This document shows, in pieces, positions 16,798 to 24,523 of a stretch of 64,000 nucleotides of DNA (its first letter is position 1; each line of letters begins with the position of its first letter). Made by a program: the position numbers and the translations under genes. This DNA is from an uncultured Eubacteriales bacterium (lineage in GTDB: Bacteria; Bacillota; Clostridia; Oscillospirales; UBA644): positions 1 to 64,000 of the forward strand of contig CAUHAO010000001.1 in assembly GCA_959604355.1 (NCBI GenBank), read 5' to 3'. The notes under the pieces were generated by a model that made no database searches, had not been told where the DNA came from, and worked only from the letters and a program-made list of their open reading frames with translations.

Positions 16798-17940
16798 ATG
16801 GCAGAGAAGAGAGATTACTACGAGGTGCTCGGTGTTTCCAAGGGCGCGTCGGATGACGAGATAAAAAAAGCGTACCGTCAGATGGCGAAAAAGTATCATC
16901 CCGACCTTAACCCCGGAAACAAAGAGGCGGAGCAGAAATTCAAGGAAGTCGGCGAGGCATACTCAGTGCTTTCCGACGCGGATAAACGTGCGCGCTACGA
17001 CCAGTTCGGTCATGCGGGCGTGGATCAGTCCGGCGGCGGTGCGGGCGGATATACGAACGTAGATTTCGGAGATTTCGGAGACCTCGGCGATATATTCGGC
17101 AGCTTCTTCGGCGGCGGTATGGGCGGCCAGAGGAGACGTTCGTCGGCAATACCGGGCGAAGACGTGAACGTGTCGCTTCAGATAGATTTCAATGAGGCTG
17201 TATTCGGCTGCAAGAAGTCCGTAAACGTACGCAGAACAGTCAACTGCGACTCATGCGGCGGCAGCGGCGCGGCGGCCGGAACACAGCCTGAAACGTGCAA
17301 GGTTTGTAACGGCACGGGACGCGTGCGTCAGGTGCGTCAGACGATGTTCGGCAATATGCAGACTGAATCGACATGCTCCTCATGCAGAGGCACGGGCAAG
17401 ATAATCACGAATCCGTGCAAGAAATGCGGCGGTACGGGTCAGGTCAAAAAATCGTCCGTAGAGGATATCGAAATTCCCGCGGGCATCAATAACAACCAGA
17501 CAATACGAATCCGCGGCAAGGGCGGCATGGGACTCAGAGGCGGCGCTGCGGGAGACCTTAACGTTCACATTTCCGTCAAGCCCCACCCGATTTTTGAGCG
17601 CCGCGACTTCGACATATATTGTGATGTCCCGATAACCTTCGTGCAGGCATGTGCGGGCTGTACTCTTGATATCCCCACCGTTGACGGCTCGGAGTTCAAG
17701 TATAAGATCCCGGAAGGCATCCAGCCCAACACGGTTTATAATTTCAAGGGCAAGGGCGTACCGTACTTAAACGAGAAAAACCGCCGCGGCGACATGTATG
17801 TGAAGATTGTCGTGGAGATCCCGAAGAATCTCACAACAAAACAGAAAGAGATCCTTGCGGAGTTTGAAAAGACCACAACCTCGTCCAGCTATGAAAAATC
17901 CACGGGCTTCTGGAATAAAGTCAAAAACATGTTCAAATGA
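16798..17940 (+). CDS. dnaJ: Chaperone DnaJ (Hsp40)
   Basis: The 380-residue type I Hsp40 has a J domain (1-70) with the HPD triad in KKYHPDLNPGN, a Gly/Phe-rich region, four zinc-binding CxxCxGxG repeats (CDSCGGSG, CKVCNGTG, CSSCRGTG, CKKCGGTG; about 148-215) and the two C-terminal beta-domains. It delivers substrates to DnaK and stimulates its ATPase. Last gene of the hrcA operon; a hairpin follows at 17987-18010. Confidence 0.98.
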   Translation: MAEKRDYYEVLGVSKGASDDEIKKAYRQMAKKYHPDLNPGNKEAEQKFKEVGEAYSVLSDADKRARYDQFGHAGVDQSGGGAGGYTNVDFGDFGDLGDIFGSFFGGGMGGQRRRSSAIPGEDVNVSLQIDFNEAVFGCKKSVNVRRTVNCDSCGGSGAAAGTQPETCKVCNGTGRVRQVRQTMFGNMQTESTCSSCRGTGKIITNPCKKCGGTGQVKKSSVEDIEIPAGINNNQTIRIRGKGGMGLRGGAAGDLNVHISVKPHPIFERRDFDIYCDVPITFVQACAGCTLDIPTVDGSEFKYKIPEGIQPNTVYNFKGKGVPYLNEKNRRGDMYVKIVVEIPKNLTTKQKEILAEFEKTTTSSSYEKSTGFWNKVKNMFK

Positions 17941-17986
17941 AGCAAAGGCTTCGGATTTTGCACGGACAAATAATAATGATCTTGTC

Positions 17987-18010
17987 GGGACTTTGTGTTT
18001 GCAAAGTCCC
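17987..18010 (+). terminator. Hairpin after dnaJ, possible terminator
   Basis: Stem GGGACTTTG / CAAAGTCCC (9 bp, 6-base loop). The following bases (CGCTTGTTAC) are only weakly T-rich, so termination may be partial and allow read-through to the transporter gene. Confidence 0.5.
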
Positions 18011-18063
18011 CGCTTGTTACAATACCCAACATAGTGAATAGGACTTTAGGAGGCAAATATATA

Positions 18064-18933
18064 ATGCTATGGCTTGTAATGGCGGTACTGTCCGCCCTAT
18101 TCGCAGGTCTGACAGCTATACTGGCCAAGTGCGGTATTAAAAAAACCGACCCCGATATAGCCACGGCATTGCGGACAATCGTTGTAATGATTTTCTCCTG
18201 GGCAATGGTTTTTATTGTCGGTTCTGCCCGGACAATTACTCAGATAGAAACCTCTTCTCTGATTTTTCTGGTACTTTCCGGATTGGCAACAGGCGCTTCA
18301 TGGATATGTTATTTTAAAGCATTGTCCATGGGAGATATCAATAAAGTTGTTCCCGTCGACAAATCAAGTACAGTTTTAACAGTACTGCTTGCAATGATTC
18401 TTTTCGGAGAAACAAATAATTTTGCAGTCAAACTGATCGGCACGGGGCTTTTGGCGGCCGGCGTTTTTCTGATGATAGAGAAGAGAAGAACGGAGCAAAA
18501 GAAGATCGATCGTGCGTGGCTCCTGTACGCAATCGGTTCGGCGGTGTTTTCCGCCCTTACTTCGATTCTTGCGAAAATCGGAATTACCGGGGTGGAATCA
18601 AACCTCGGTACGGCAATCCGAACGGGTGTCGTGCTTGTAATGGCGTGGGGCGTTGTGTTTATCAAGGGTAAGCAGTCGGAACTTCGATCCATTGATAAGA
18701 AAGAACTCCTGTTTATAGCGTTGTCGGGCCTTGCTACCGGCGGTTCATGGCTGTGCTACTATTACGCGATACGGAACGGTATTGTCAGCGTCGTTGTACC
18801 GATCGACAAGATGAGTATTTTGGTGTCCGTACTGTTCTCGGCGGTTGTATTTCATGAGAAACTCAGTAAAAAGGCGGCCTTCGGCCTTGCATTGATGACC
18901 GTGGGAACACTTGCAATGGCAATATGGGCATAG
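18064..18933 (+). CDS. EamA/DMT-superfamily transporter
   Basis: The 289-residue membrane protein starts at the ATG at 18064 behind AGGAGG (18048-18053). It has ten predicted helices as two EamA repeats (about 1-140 and 150-289), each with the ATALRTIVVMIFSW- or GTAIRTGVVLVMAW-type helix and a cytoplasmic VPVDKSSTVLTVLLA / VPIDKMSILVSVLFS motif. The substrate cannot be read from sequence; relatives export amino acids or other metabolites. Codon choice is less GC-biased at third positions than in the chaperone genes, which may indicate a different history. It is followed by a strong terminator. Confidence 0.85.
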   Translation: MLWLVMAVLSALFAGLTAILAKCGIKKTDPDIATALRTIVVMIFSWAMVFIVGSARTITQIETSSLIFLVLSGLATGASWICYFKALSMGDINKVVPVDKSSTVLTVLLAMILFGETNNFAVKLIGTGLLAAGVFLMIEKRRTEQKKIDRAWLLYAIGSAVFSALTSILAKIGITGVESNLGTAIRTGVVLVMAWGVVFIKGKQSELRSIDKKELLFIALSGLATGGSWLCYYYAIRNGIVSVVVPIDKMSILVSVLFSAVVFHEKLSKKAAFGLALMTVGTLAMAIWA

Positions 18934-18969
18934 ATGATATTGTATCATTCGTCACTGCCGTACGCAGTA

Positions 18970-19005
18970 AAAATCGGTTGAGAGGCTCATCCCTCAGCCG
19001 ATTTT
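18970..19005 (+). terminator. Rho-independent terminator after the EamA gene
   Basis: A 13-bp stem (AAAATCGGTTGAG with CTCAGCCGATTTT, one G-T pair) and a T-rich tail ATTTT...ATATTTT. Confidence 0.88.
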
Positions 19006-19076
19006 ATATTTTGCGGACCTTCCTTGACGCGGCATTCAGCCCGGAGCTTTTGTTTAACTTTTTTCGTTTACGCCTC

Positions 19077-19105
19077 TTTACAATTCTGCTTTTTTATGAT
19101 ACAAT
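19077..19105 (+). promoter_or_regulatory. Sigma-A promoter of the dnaD-like operon
   Basis: TTTACA (19077-19082), 17-base spacer, TACAAT (19100-19105), 34 bases before the chosen GTG start. Confidence 0.75.
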
Positions 19106-19138
19106 ATAAAATGACATATTATACTGGAGATGAGACCC

Positions 19139-20107
19139 GTGACAGAAAATCAGATAACGTTCGAGGCGACGAAAATGTTCAGCGTCCCTGCCGAAATAGT
19201 GGACAAGCATCTTGACGCACCCGAAAAAGAACTGAAAGTGCTGCTTTTCCTTCTGCGAAACGTCAATTCCACGTTTCTTAAAAACACGATAATGGATAAG
19301 CTTTGCATGACCGAAAAAGAGCTTGACGACTGCATGAAATTCTGGGTCAGACGCGGCGTGCTTTTCAAAAACGCGGGTAAATATTCTCTTTCCAAACCGA
19401 ATGTCAAGGCAAGCGACATAATGACATATACCGCGGAGGATGTTTCGAGCAGAGTAGACTCCGATGAAGGGCTGAAATTCATTTACGACAAGACCGAACA
19501 GGTCCTTGCAAAGCCGCTCACGACAGCCGACGCGTCGTGTATCCTTTCGCTCGTCGATTACGCGGGACTTCCGACCGAGGTCATGGCGCTGCTGCTGCAA
19601 TACTGCGCCGGCGACGGCAAGGTGACTTTGCGCCAGATAGAAAAAACGGGTTTCGATTGGGCTGACAAACAGCTCTTTACATACGAAAAGGCAGAAGAAT
19701 ATATCGCCTCTCTGCGTGAAAAAAAGAAGACGGAAGCCCGTATCGCACGTATGCTCGGCATTTCCGACAGAGCGCTTACAGACCCCGAAAAGAAGGTATT
19801 TGCGTCGTGGACCGAGATGGGCTATGACATGGATATGATAAAGATAGCGTACGAAAACACGGTCCGCCTCACGGGCAAGTATTCGTATCAGTATATGGAT
19901 AAGATAATCACGAGCTGGAACGCGAAAGGCGTGAGAACTCCGGCCGACGCCGAAAAAGAGGCTTCACAGTCGGTGGTAGAGTCGAAAAAAACATCTCGCG
20001 CACCGAAAAAGCGTTACGAAAGCAAAATGGTCATAGACTCCGCCAAGGACGAGGAAATATCGTGGCAGATAATCCAGCAGTCCATGGCTGAAGGGGAGGA
20101 CGAGTAA
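19139..20107 (+). CDS. DnaD-domain replication initiation protein
   Basis: The start is placed at GTG 19139 rather than ATG 19130: GGAG at 19126-19129 touches the ATG but stands nine bases before the GTG. The 322-residue product has an N-terminal winged-helix-like part (about 10-85) and a C-terminal DnaD/DnaB_2 domain (about 200-270) with the hallmark KKVFASWTEMGYDMDMIKIA and YSYQYMDKIITSWNAKG, matching the family YxxxI...W pattern. DnaD remodels DNA and helps load the replicative helicase. It is followed four bases later by a DnaI-like ATPase, the expected partner, so the two form a primosome unit. Confidence 0.88.
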   Translation: MTENQITFEATKMFSVPAEIVDKHLDAPEKELKVLLFLLRNVNSTFLKNTIMDKLCMTEKELDDCMKFWVRRGVLFKNAGKYSLSKPNVKASDIMTYTAEDVSSRVDSDEGLKFIYDKTEQVLAKPLTTADASCILSLVDYAGLPTEVMALLLQYCAGDGKVTLRQIEKTGFDWADKQLFTYEKAEEYIASLREKKKTEARIARMLGISDRALTDPEKKVFASWTEMGYDMDMIKIAYENTVRLTGKYSYQYMDKIITSWNAKGVRTPADAEKEASQSVVESKKTSRAPKKRYESKMVIDSAKDEEISWQIIQQSMAEGEDE

Positions 20108-20110
20108 AAC

Positions 20111-21082
20111 ATGAACAGAAAAGAATGTTTTGCGGCGGCTCAGGCGGCTCTCGGTGAAAGACAGAGGCTGTTCAACGAGGAGCAGGCGGCGCTTCGCGAA
20201 GAAATTTTTGCGAAGATCCCCGCGTTGTATGAAATAGAGGACGAAATTCGGAAGGATATTGCGGATTTTGCCGCCTCGATATTCAACGGGGCGACAGACG
20301 CGGATTTTGAGGCGTGCAAAGAGAAAAATCTCGATTTGCAGCGCCGTGAAGCGGAACTTCTTTATGAAAACGGCTTTGCGGCGGACGCTTTGCAGCCGAA
20401 GCATTATTGTCCGATATGCAAAGACACGGGCTTTTACAATGACGAACGCTGTGAGTGCTTCAAACGCGAGTTTTCCCGCGTGCTTCTTGAGAATTCAAAC
20501 CTTGCGCGTACATACACAAATCAGACCTTTAAGACCTTCAGGCCCGAATATTATTCCGTAGCGGGGGAAGCAGAATGTGAAAGAATACGGACTCTTGCTG
20601 CATACCTCAAAAAATATGTTGCGAATTTCCCGAAAGGCAAAGACAACATGCTTTTTATCGGTATTCCCGGAACCGGCAAGACGTTTCTTTCCTGCGCCAT
20701 CGCGCAGGCGCTGATGGAACGCGGATTTATTGTGTTTTACAGTCCCGTTCAGGAGCTTGTATCGACATTTGAGAACGCAAAATTCGGCAAAGACGGTGAC
20801 AGCGACACGTCGATATATACGGACTGTGACCTGCTGATAATCGACGACCTGGGTACGGAATTTCAGACGCCTTTTTCCGATTCCGTGCTGTATAATGTGA
20901 TAAACGACCGCATAAACCTCTGCAAGCCGATAATAATAAGCACCAATTATACGATAGACGAGATGGCGAATACATATCACGACAGGCTTCTTTCCCGTCT
21001 GCGTCACGAGTTTAACACTTTCACATTCCCCGCGGTCGATGTTCGTGAACAGAAAAAACAGTACAAGGTGAAGAAAAATTGA
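20111..21082 (+). CDS. DnaI/DnaC-like helicase loader ATPase
   Basis: The 323-residue protein has an N-terminal coiled region (1-95), a small zinc-binding module CPICKDTGFYNDERCEC (about 99-115) and an AAA+ domain with Walker A GIPGTGKTF and Walker B LLIIDDLGTE, plus sensor residues in ISTNYTIDEM and the Arg finger region RLLSRLRHEF. This layout is that of Firmicutes DnaI, which loads DnaC/DnaB helicase at origins, rather than a transposon IstB. The upstream dnaD-like gene supports that. GGGGAGG precedes the start; its stop overlaps the TTG start of the next gene. Confidence 0.87.
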   Translation: MNRKECFAAAQAALGERQRLFNEEQAALREEIFAKIPALYEIEDEIRKDIADFAASIFNGATDADFEACKEKNLDLQRREAELLYENGFAADALQPKHYCPICKDTGFYNDERCECFKREFSRVLLENSNLARTYTNQTFKTFRPEYYSVAGEAECERIRTLAAYLKKYVANFPKGKDNMLFIGIPGTGKTFLSCAIAQALMERGFIVFYSPVQELVSTFENAKFGKDGDSDTSIYTDCDLLIIDDLGTEFQTPFSDSVLYNVINDRINLCKPIIISTNYTIDEMANTYHDRLLSRLRHEFNTFTFPAVDVREQKKQYKVKKN

Positions 21083-21921
21083 GTTTTAGACAAGGATTTC
21101 TGCGTTGTCCCGTGTGCGGGGCGCCGCTTTCCGCGTCCGATGACGGGCTTCGTGCGTTCTGCGTCAAAAATCATTCGTTTGACCGTGCGTCGGAGGGGTA
21201 CTTCAATCTTATAGTCCGCAGCGGAAAATCCGCATCCGGAGATCCCCCCGAGGCTGTTGCGGCAAGAAGAGCGTTCTTTTCCGATCCCCACGGTTTCTAC
21301 GCGCCGCTTGAAAAAGAACTGGAAAAAATCATTCTTTCACTTGATATCTCCGGATCGACGGCAGCGCTTGACGCCTGCTGCGGTGAAGGGTATTTTACGA
21401 GAGGAATGATGCGGTGTGCTACCGAAAAAACAAGAAAAACCGGCGCCTGCTTCGCGTTCGACCTCTCAAAGCGTGCCGTGAAATACGCGTCAAAATCAGA
21501 TAAAAACACACAGTATTTTACCTCGAATATTTCCGATATCCCGTTAACGGACTCTTGCGTCGGCTTGCTTACTCATATTTTTGCGCCGGTCTGTGAAAGC
21601 GAATTTCTCCGCGTTCTTTCGCCGGATGGATATTTCGTGCGCGCGTTTCCCGGTAAACGGCACCTGTGGCAGATGAAGTGCGAGCTTTATGACACTCCCT
21701 ATGAAAACGATGAGGATGACGGTGTTTCGGACGCCTTTACGCTCACGGAGAGCCGCAGAGTGAAAAATACAGTCTGCCTCGACAGTACGGCGCTGAAAAA
21801 CCTCGTGCTTATGACACCGTATTCTTTCAGAGCGAAAAAATCGGCTGTCGAACACCTGATTTCCCTCGACGGGCTGGATGTTGACACCGATTTTATCGTA
21901 AATATATATAAAAAATCTTAA
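21079..21921 (+). CDS. RlmA-like 23S rRNA (guanine-N1)-methyltransferase
   Basis: The 280-residue product starts at TTG 21079, overlapping the previous stop (ATTGA), with AAGGTG eight bases before. The N-terminal zinc knuckle CPVCGAPL...CVKNHSFD is the RrmA/RlmA signature, followed by GYFNL, then a SAM-dependent Rossmann domain with ALDACCGEGYFTRGM as motif I. RlmA methylates G745 or G748 in 23S rRNA, which affects tylosin binding in some species. Which G is used cannot be read here. Its TAA stop shares bases with the convergent sigG stop. Confidence 0.85.
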   Translation: MSFRQGFLRCPVCGAPLSASDDGLRAFCVKNHSFDRASEGYFNLIVRSGKSASGDPPEAVAARRAFFSDPHGFYAPLEKELEKIILSLDISGSTAALDACCGEGYFTRGMMRCATEKTRKTGACFAFDLSKRAVKYASKSDKNTQYFTSNISDIPLTDSCVGLLTHIFAPVCESEFLRVLSPDGYFVRAFPGKRHLWQMKCELYDTPYENDEDDGVSDAFTLTESRRVKNTVCLDSTALKNLVLMTPYSFRAKKSAVEHLISLDGLDVDTDFIVNIYKKS

Positions 21922-22697
21922 TTCTGGCCAAGCTGCTTTTTGATGTGTGTCAATGCGCTTTTTTCGAGCCTTGACACTTGAGCTTGAGATATTCCGATTT
22001 CCGCGGATACCTCGACCTGAGTTTTTCCGCCGAAATAGCGCAGAGAAAGTATCTTTCTTTCACGAGCCGTAAGCTCTTTTATCGCGCGGCGCAGTTCTAT
22101 CTCATCTATCCAGTCCGACGCGTTGTCGTGTTTGTCACTTACCTGATCCATGACGTATATCGCGTCGTCCGCGTCGCCGAATATCGGCTCAAACAGAGAT
22201 ACGGGTGCGGTTATCGCTTCCATCGCGATGACGACTTCCTCTCTCGATATTCCTATTTCTGCGGATATCTGCTCTACCGTCGGCTCGGTATTGAGTATCG
22301 ACGTTAGCTTCTCTTTCGCATTCAGCGCGCGATACGCGGTGTCTCTCATCGAACGGCTCACGCGTATGGCGTTGTTGTCGCGCAGATAGCGCCGTATTTC
22401 GCCGATTATCATGGGCACGGCGTATGTCGAGAAACGCACCTGCTGGTCGAGGTCAAAGTTGTCAAGAGCTTTTATCAGCCCCACGCATCCGACCTGAAAC
22501 AAGTCGTCGAGATTGTCGGCGCGTCCCGAAAAGCGCTGTATAACACTCAACACAAGTTTGAGATTTCCGGTTATGAATTCTTCACGGGCCTTTTTGTCGC
22601 CTTCTTTTATACGTCCGAGTAGAATGACCTGCTCGTTTTCGGACAGAACCTTGAGGTCGGACGTGTTTATTCCACAGATTTCAACTTTATTTATAAT
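21918..22697 (-). CDS. sigG: Forespore sigma factor SigG, apparent AUU start
   Basis: Conserved SigG sequence begins NKVEICGINTSDLKVL and continues through FQVGCVGLIKALDNFD, FSTYAVPMIIGEIRRYLRD, VSLFEPIFGDADDAIYVMDQ and GISQAQVSRLEKSAL. The frame is closed by TGA at 22703-22701 just before TCC ATT ATA AAT AAA GTT GAA, so no ATG, GTG or TTG exists at the normal N-terminus. AGGTGATC, an excellent match to the 16S anti-SD, ends two bases before ATT at 22697. An AUU start gives 259 residues, the usual length. The first ordinary start (GTG 22553) would delete 48 conserved residues. SigG drives late forespore genes. A sigma-F-like promoter lies upstream. Confidence 0.93.
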   Translation of the reverse strand: MINKVEICGINTSDLKVLSENEQVILLGRIKEGDKKAREEFITGNLKLVLSVIQRFSGRADNLDDLFQVGCVGLIKALDNFDLDQQVRFSTYAVPMIIGEIRRYLRDNNAIRVSRSMRDTAYRALNAKEKLTSILNTEPTVEQISAEIGISREEVVIAMEAITAPVSLFEPIFGDADDAIYVMDQVSDKHDNASDWIDEIELRRAIKELTARERKILSLRYFGGKTQVEVSAEIGISQAQVSRLEKSALTHIKKQLGQN

Positions 22698-22727
22698 GGA
22701 TCACCTTCCGAAGCGGCTTTCTGAAAA

Positions 22728-22757
22728 AAGTATTACCCTTCGCAAAGTGATTTATAC
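22728..22757 (-). promoter_or_regulatory. Putative sigma-F promoter of sigG
   Basis: Minus strand GTATA (22757-22753), 15-base spacer, GGTAATACTT (22737-22728). This fits the Bacillus sigma-F pattern GYWTA-N15-GGNRANAHTR at all but the last base, as recalled from the literature. A start about 7 bases further gives a leader of about 24 bases. Sigma-F transcription of sigG matches the known sporulation cascade. Confidence 0.65.
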
Positions 22758-22768
22758 GGGAGAATGAA

Positions 22769-23155
22769 TTGGAAAAAATTAGGTTTTTGCGCATTTTCGG
22801 CATAATTCGTGTCATTGTCACAATAATTCTGGCGGTCACGTTGTTCTGCGTCTTTTCATCGGAAAGCGATCTGCCGAGTGCGACGGTATGCACGCTGAAA
22901 CTTTATACGGGATATGATTGCCCTCTCTGTGGATGCACACGTGCGACGGTGTGTCTGATGCATTTGCGCATAGCCGACGCGTTTGCGTATAATCCCGTTT
23001 ACACCTGCCTTATCGCACCTGCCGCGCTGATATTTATTTTACAGGATATTTTTACGGTCATACGCCGCTTTTTCTCGGAAGACGCTCCGCTTTCGGCTGC
23101 CGAAACGCTGATATTCCTCATTTGCGGCAAACTTCCGCGGGGTGGATGCGAATGA
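22769..23155 (+). CDS. DUF2752 membrane protein
   Basis: The 128-residue protein starts at TTG 22769 behind GGGAG; the nearby ATG at 22764 is out of frame. It has three transmembrane helices (about 7-27, 68-88, 105-117) and the DUF2752 signature YDCPLCGCTRATVCLMHLRI, with CPxCGxTR as key residues. The family has no established function. The next small membrane gene begins inside its stop codon (ATGA), so the two are coupled. Confidence 0.75.
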   Translation: MEKIRFLRIFGIIRVIVTIILAVTLFCVFSSESDLPSATVCTLKLYTGYDCPLCGCTRATVCLMHLRIADAFAYNPVYTCLIAPAALIFILQDIFTVIRRFFSEDAPLSAAETLIFLICGKLPRGGCE

Positions 23156-23346
23156 GATTTTCTCTTTATAACTTTTATCTTTTGCCCGTGATTTTCGGGT
23201 GGATCGCGGTGGGCGTATGCGCCGCGGCATACATGTCTTATATAAAAAAAAATGAGGCAGACCCGCGCGTAGCGCGCCTCATACCCATATTTGCATGCAT
23301 CTTTGCGGCACTTTTTGTCGCATGGGGCATAATACGCAATTTATGA
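23152..23346 (+). CDS. Small two-helix membrane protein
   Basis: A 64-residue protein from ATG 23152, overlapping the upstream stop. Two hydrophobic segments (about 9-29 and 42-60) are separated by a basic YIKKNEADPRVARL loop. I do not recognise the family. Coupling to the DUF2752 gene suggests a joint function. Confidence 0.6.
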   Translation: MRFSLYNFYLLPVIFGWIAVGVCAAAYMSYIKKNEADPRVARLIPIFACIFAALFVAWGIIRNL

Positions 23347-23393
23347 CATCACGCCCTTCCGGGCTGATATATGAAAATTCGGAGGAAAATCAA

Positions 23394-24503
23394 ATGCTCG
23401 AATACACAAGCGATACCCGCAAGATCCAGGAGCTTCTTGACGGCGACAGCGGTCATGTCGTGCTGCAAAACGGCGTATACGACATCTCGCGTTCTCTCGT
23501 CATCCATGACAACACACGCCTTACACTCATGCCCGGCGCGGTACTGCGTCTTGCCGACGGCGCGAACACCTATCTTATCGTCAATGACGGTTACGGCAAG
23601 CAGGCGGATATAGGTAAGAAGATCACAAAGAACGTGACCATCGAAGGCGGCGTCTGGGACGGCAACAATGTGCACCAGACGCGTACTTCCGACGAGGAAA
23701 GAGACGCATATAAGGAATTCCACGACGAATGTTATTACGGTATGCTCACCCGCTTCATAGGAATGGAAGACTTTACTCTGCGCGACATCACTATTAGAAA
23801 TCCCGAGGCATACTCGATGCAGATATCCCATGTTGACCGCTTTACCGTCGAACATATCCGTTTCGACTACAACATGCTGCGCGGCAACATGGACGGGGTT
23901 CATATCAACGGTCCAGCCAGAAACGGCAGAATAGTCGATATCAAGGGCGCAACGAACGATGACCTTGTCGCGCTCAACTGCGACGATGTGTGGTCAACGG
24001 AGATCACTCACGGTCCCATTGAAAACATCCTTGTTGACGGACTTTGGTCCGATAACGGCTACACGGCAGTACGTCTGCTTTCAAGCGGCGACCCGATGAA
24101 CAATGTCCAGATTCGCAACATATTCGGCACATACAGATATTATGCCGTCTCGTTTACTCACCACGGCTGCCCTCCGGGAGGTCTGGTGTGGATGGACAAT
24201 ATTTCCATTGACGGCGTCTTTACATCAAAGCCGACCGACACCGTTAAGAATCCTCAGCCCGTGATATGGTTTGCGTGGGGCACACACAGCGGCAACGTCA
24301 CCGTCAGAAACGTACACCGTGACGAATACGCGGATACGACGGCGCCGACGATTCAGATCGATCCCGACGCGTCCGTTGACAGGCTCCTTGTTTCTGATTG
24401 CACTCAGAAATTCCATAATTGCCCCGAAATACCGCTTATAGTAAACAACGGTACGATAGGCAAGCTTATCACGGAAAACGCAGAAGGCTACGGAAATAAA
24501 TAA
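23394..24503 (+). CDS. GH28-like right-handed beta-helix protein
   Basis: The start at 23394 follows GGAGG; the longer frame to 23295 overlaps the previous gene. The 369-residue product is a parallel beta-helix throughout, with repeating NVTIEGGVWDGNN, FTLRDITIRNPEAYSMQI and NILVDGLWSDNGYTAVRL coils. The region GNMDGVHINGPARNG and TNDDLVALNCDD resembles the acidic catalytic cluster of GH28 polygalacturonase-like enzymes (NxD and DD). There is no signal peptide, so it would act in the cytoplasm on imported oligosaccharides, unlike classical pectinases. The exact substrate is unknown. Confidence 0.72.
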   Translation: MLEYTSDTRKIQELLDGDSGHVVLQNGVYDISRSLVIHDNTRLTLMPGAVLRLADGANTYLIVNDGYGKQADIGKKITKNVTIEGGVWDGNNVHQTRTSDEERDAYKEFHDECYYGMLTRFIGMEDFTLRDITIRNPEAYSMQISHVDRFTVEHIRFDYNMLRGNMDGVHINGPARNGRIVDIKGATNDDLVALNCDDVWSTEITHGPIENILVDGLWSDNGYTAVRLLSSGDPMNNVQIRNIFGTYRYYAVSFTHHGCPPGGLVWMDNISIDGVFTSKPTDTVKNPQPVIWFAWGTHSGNVTVRNVHRDEYADTTAPTIQIDPDASVDRLLVSDCTQKFHNCPEIPLIVNNGTIGKLITENAEGYGNK

Positions 24504-24523
24504 CATCACGGAGGGCTATGCTT

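Noticed and set aside
20111..21082. Insertion-sequence IstB ATPase
   Set aside because: The ATPase resembles IstB, but the zinc module, the dnaD-like gene just upstream and the absence of a transposase point to a DnaI-type helicase loader.
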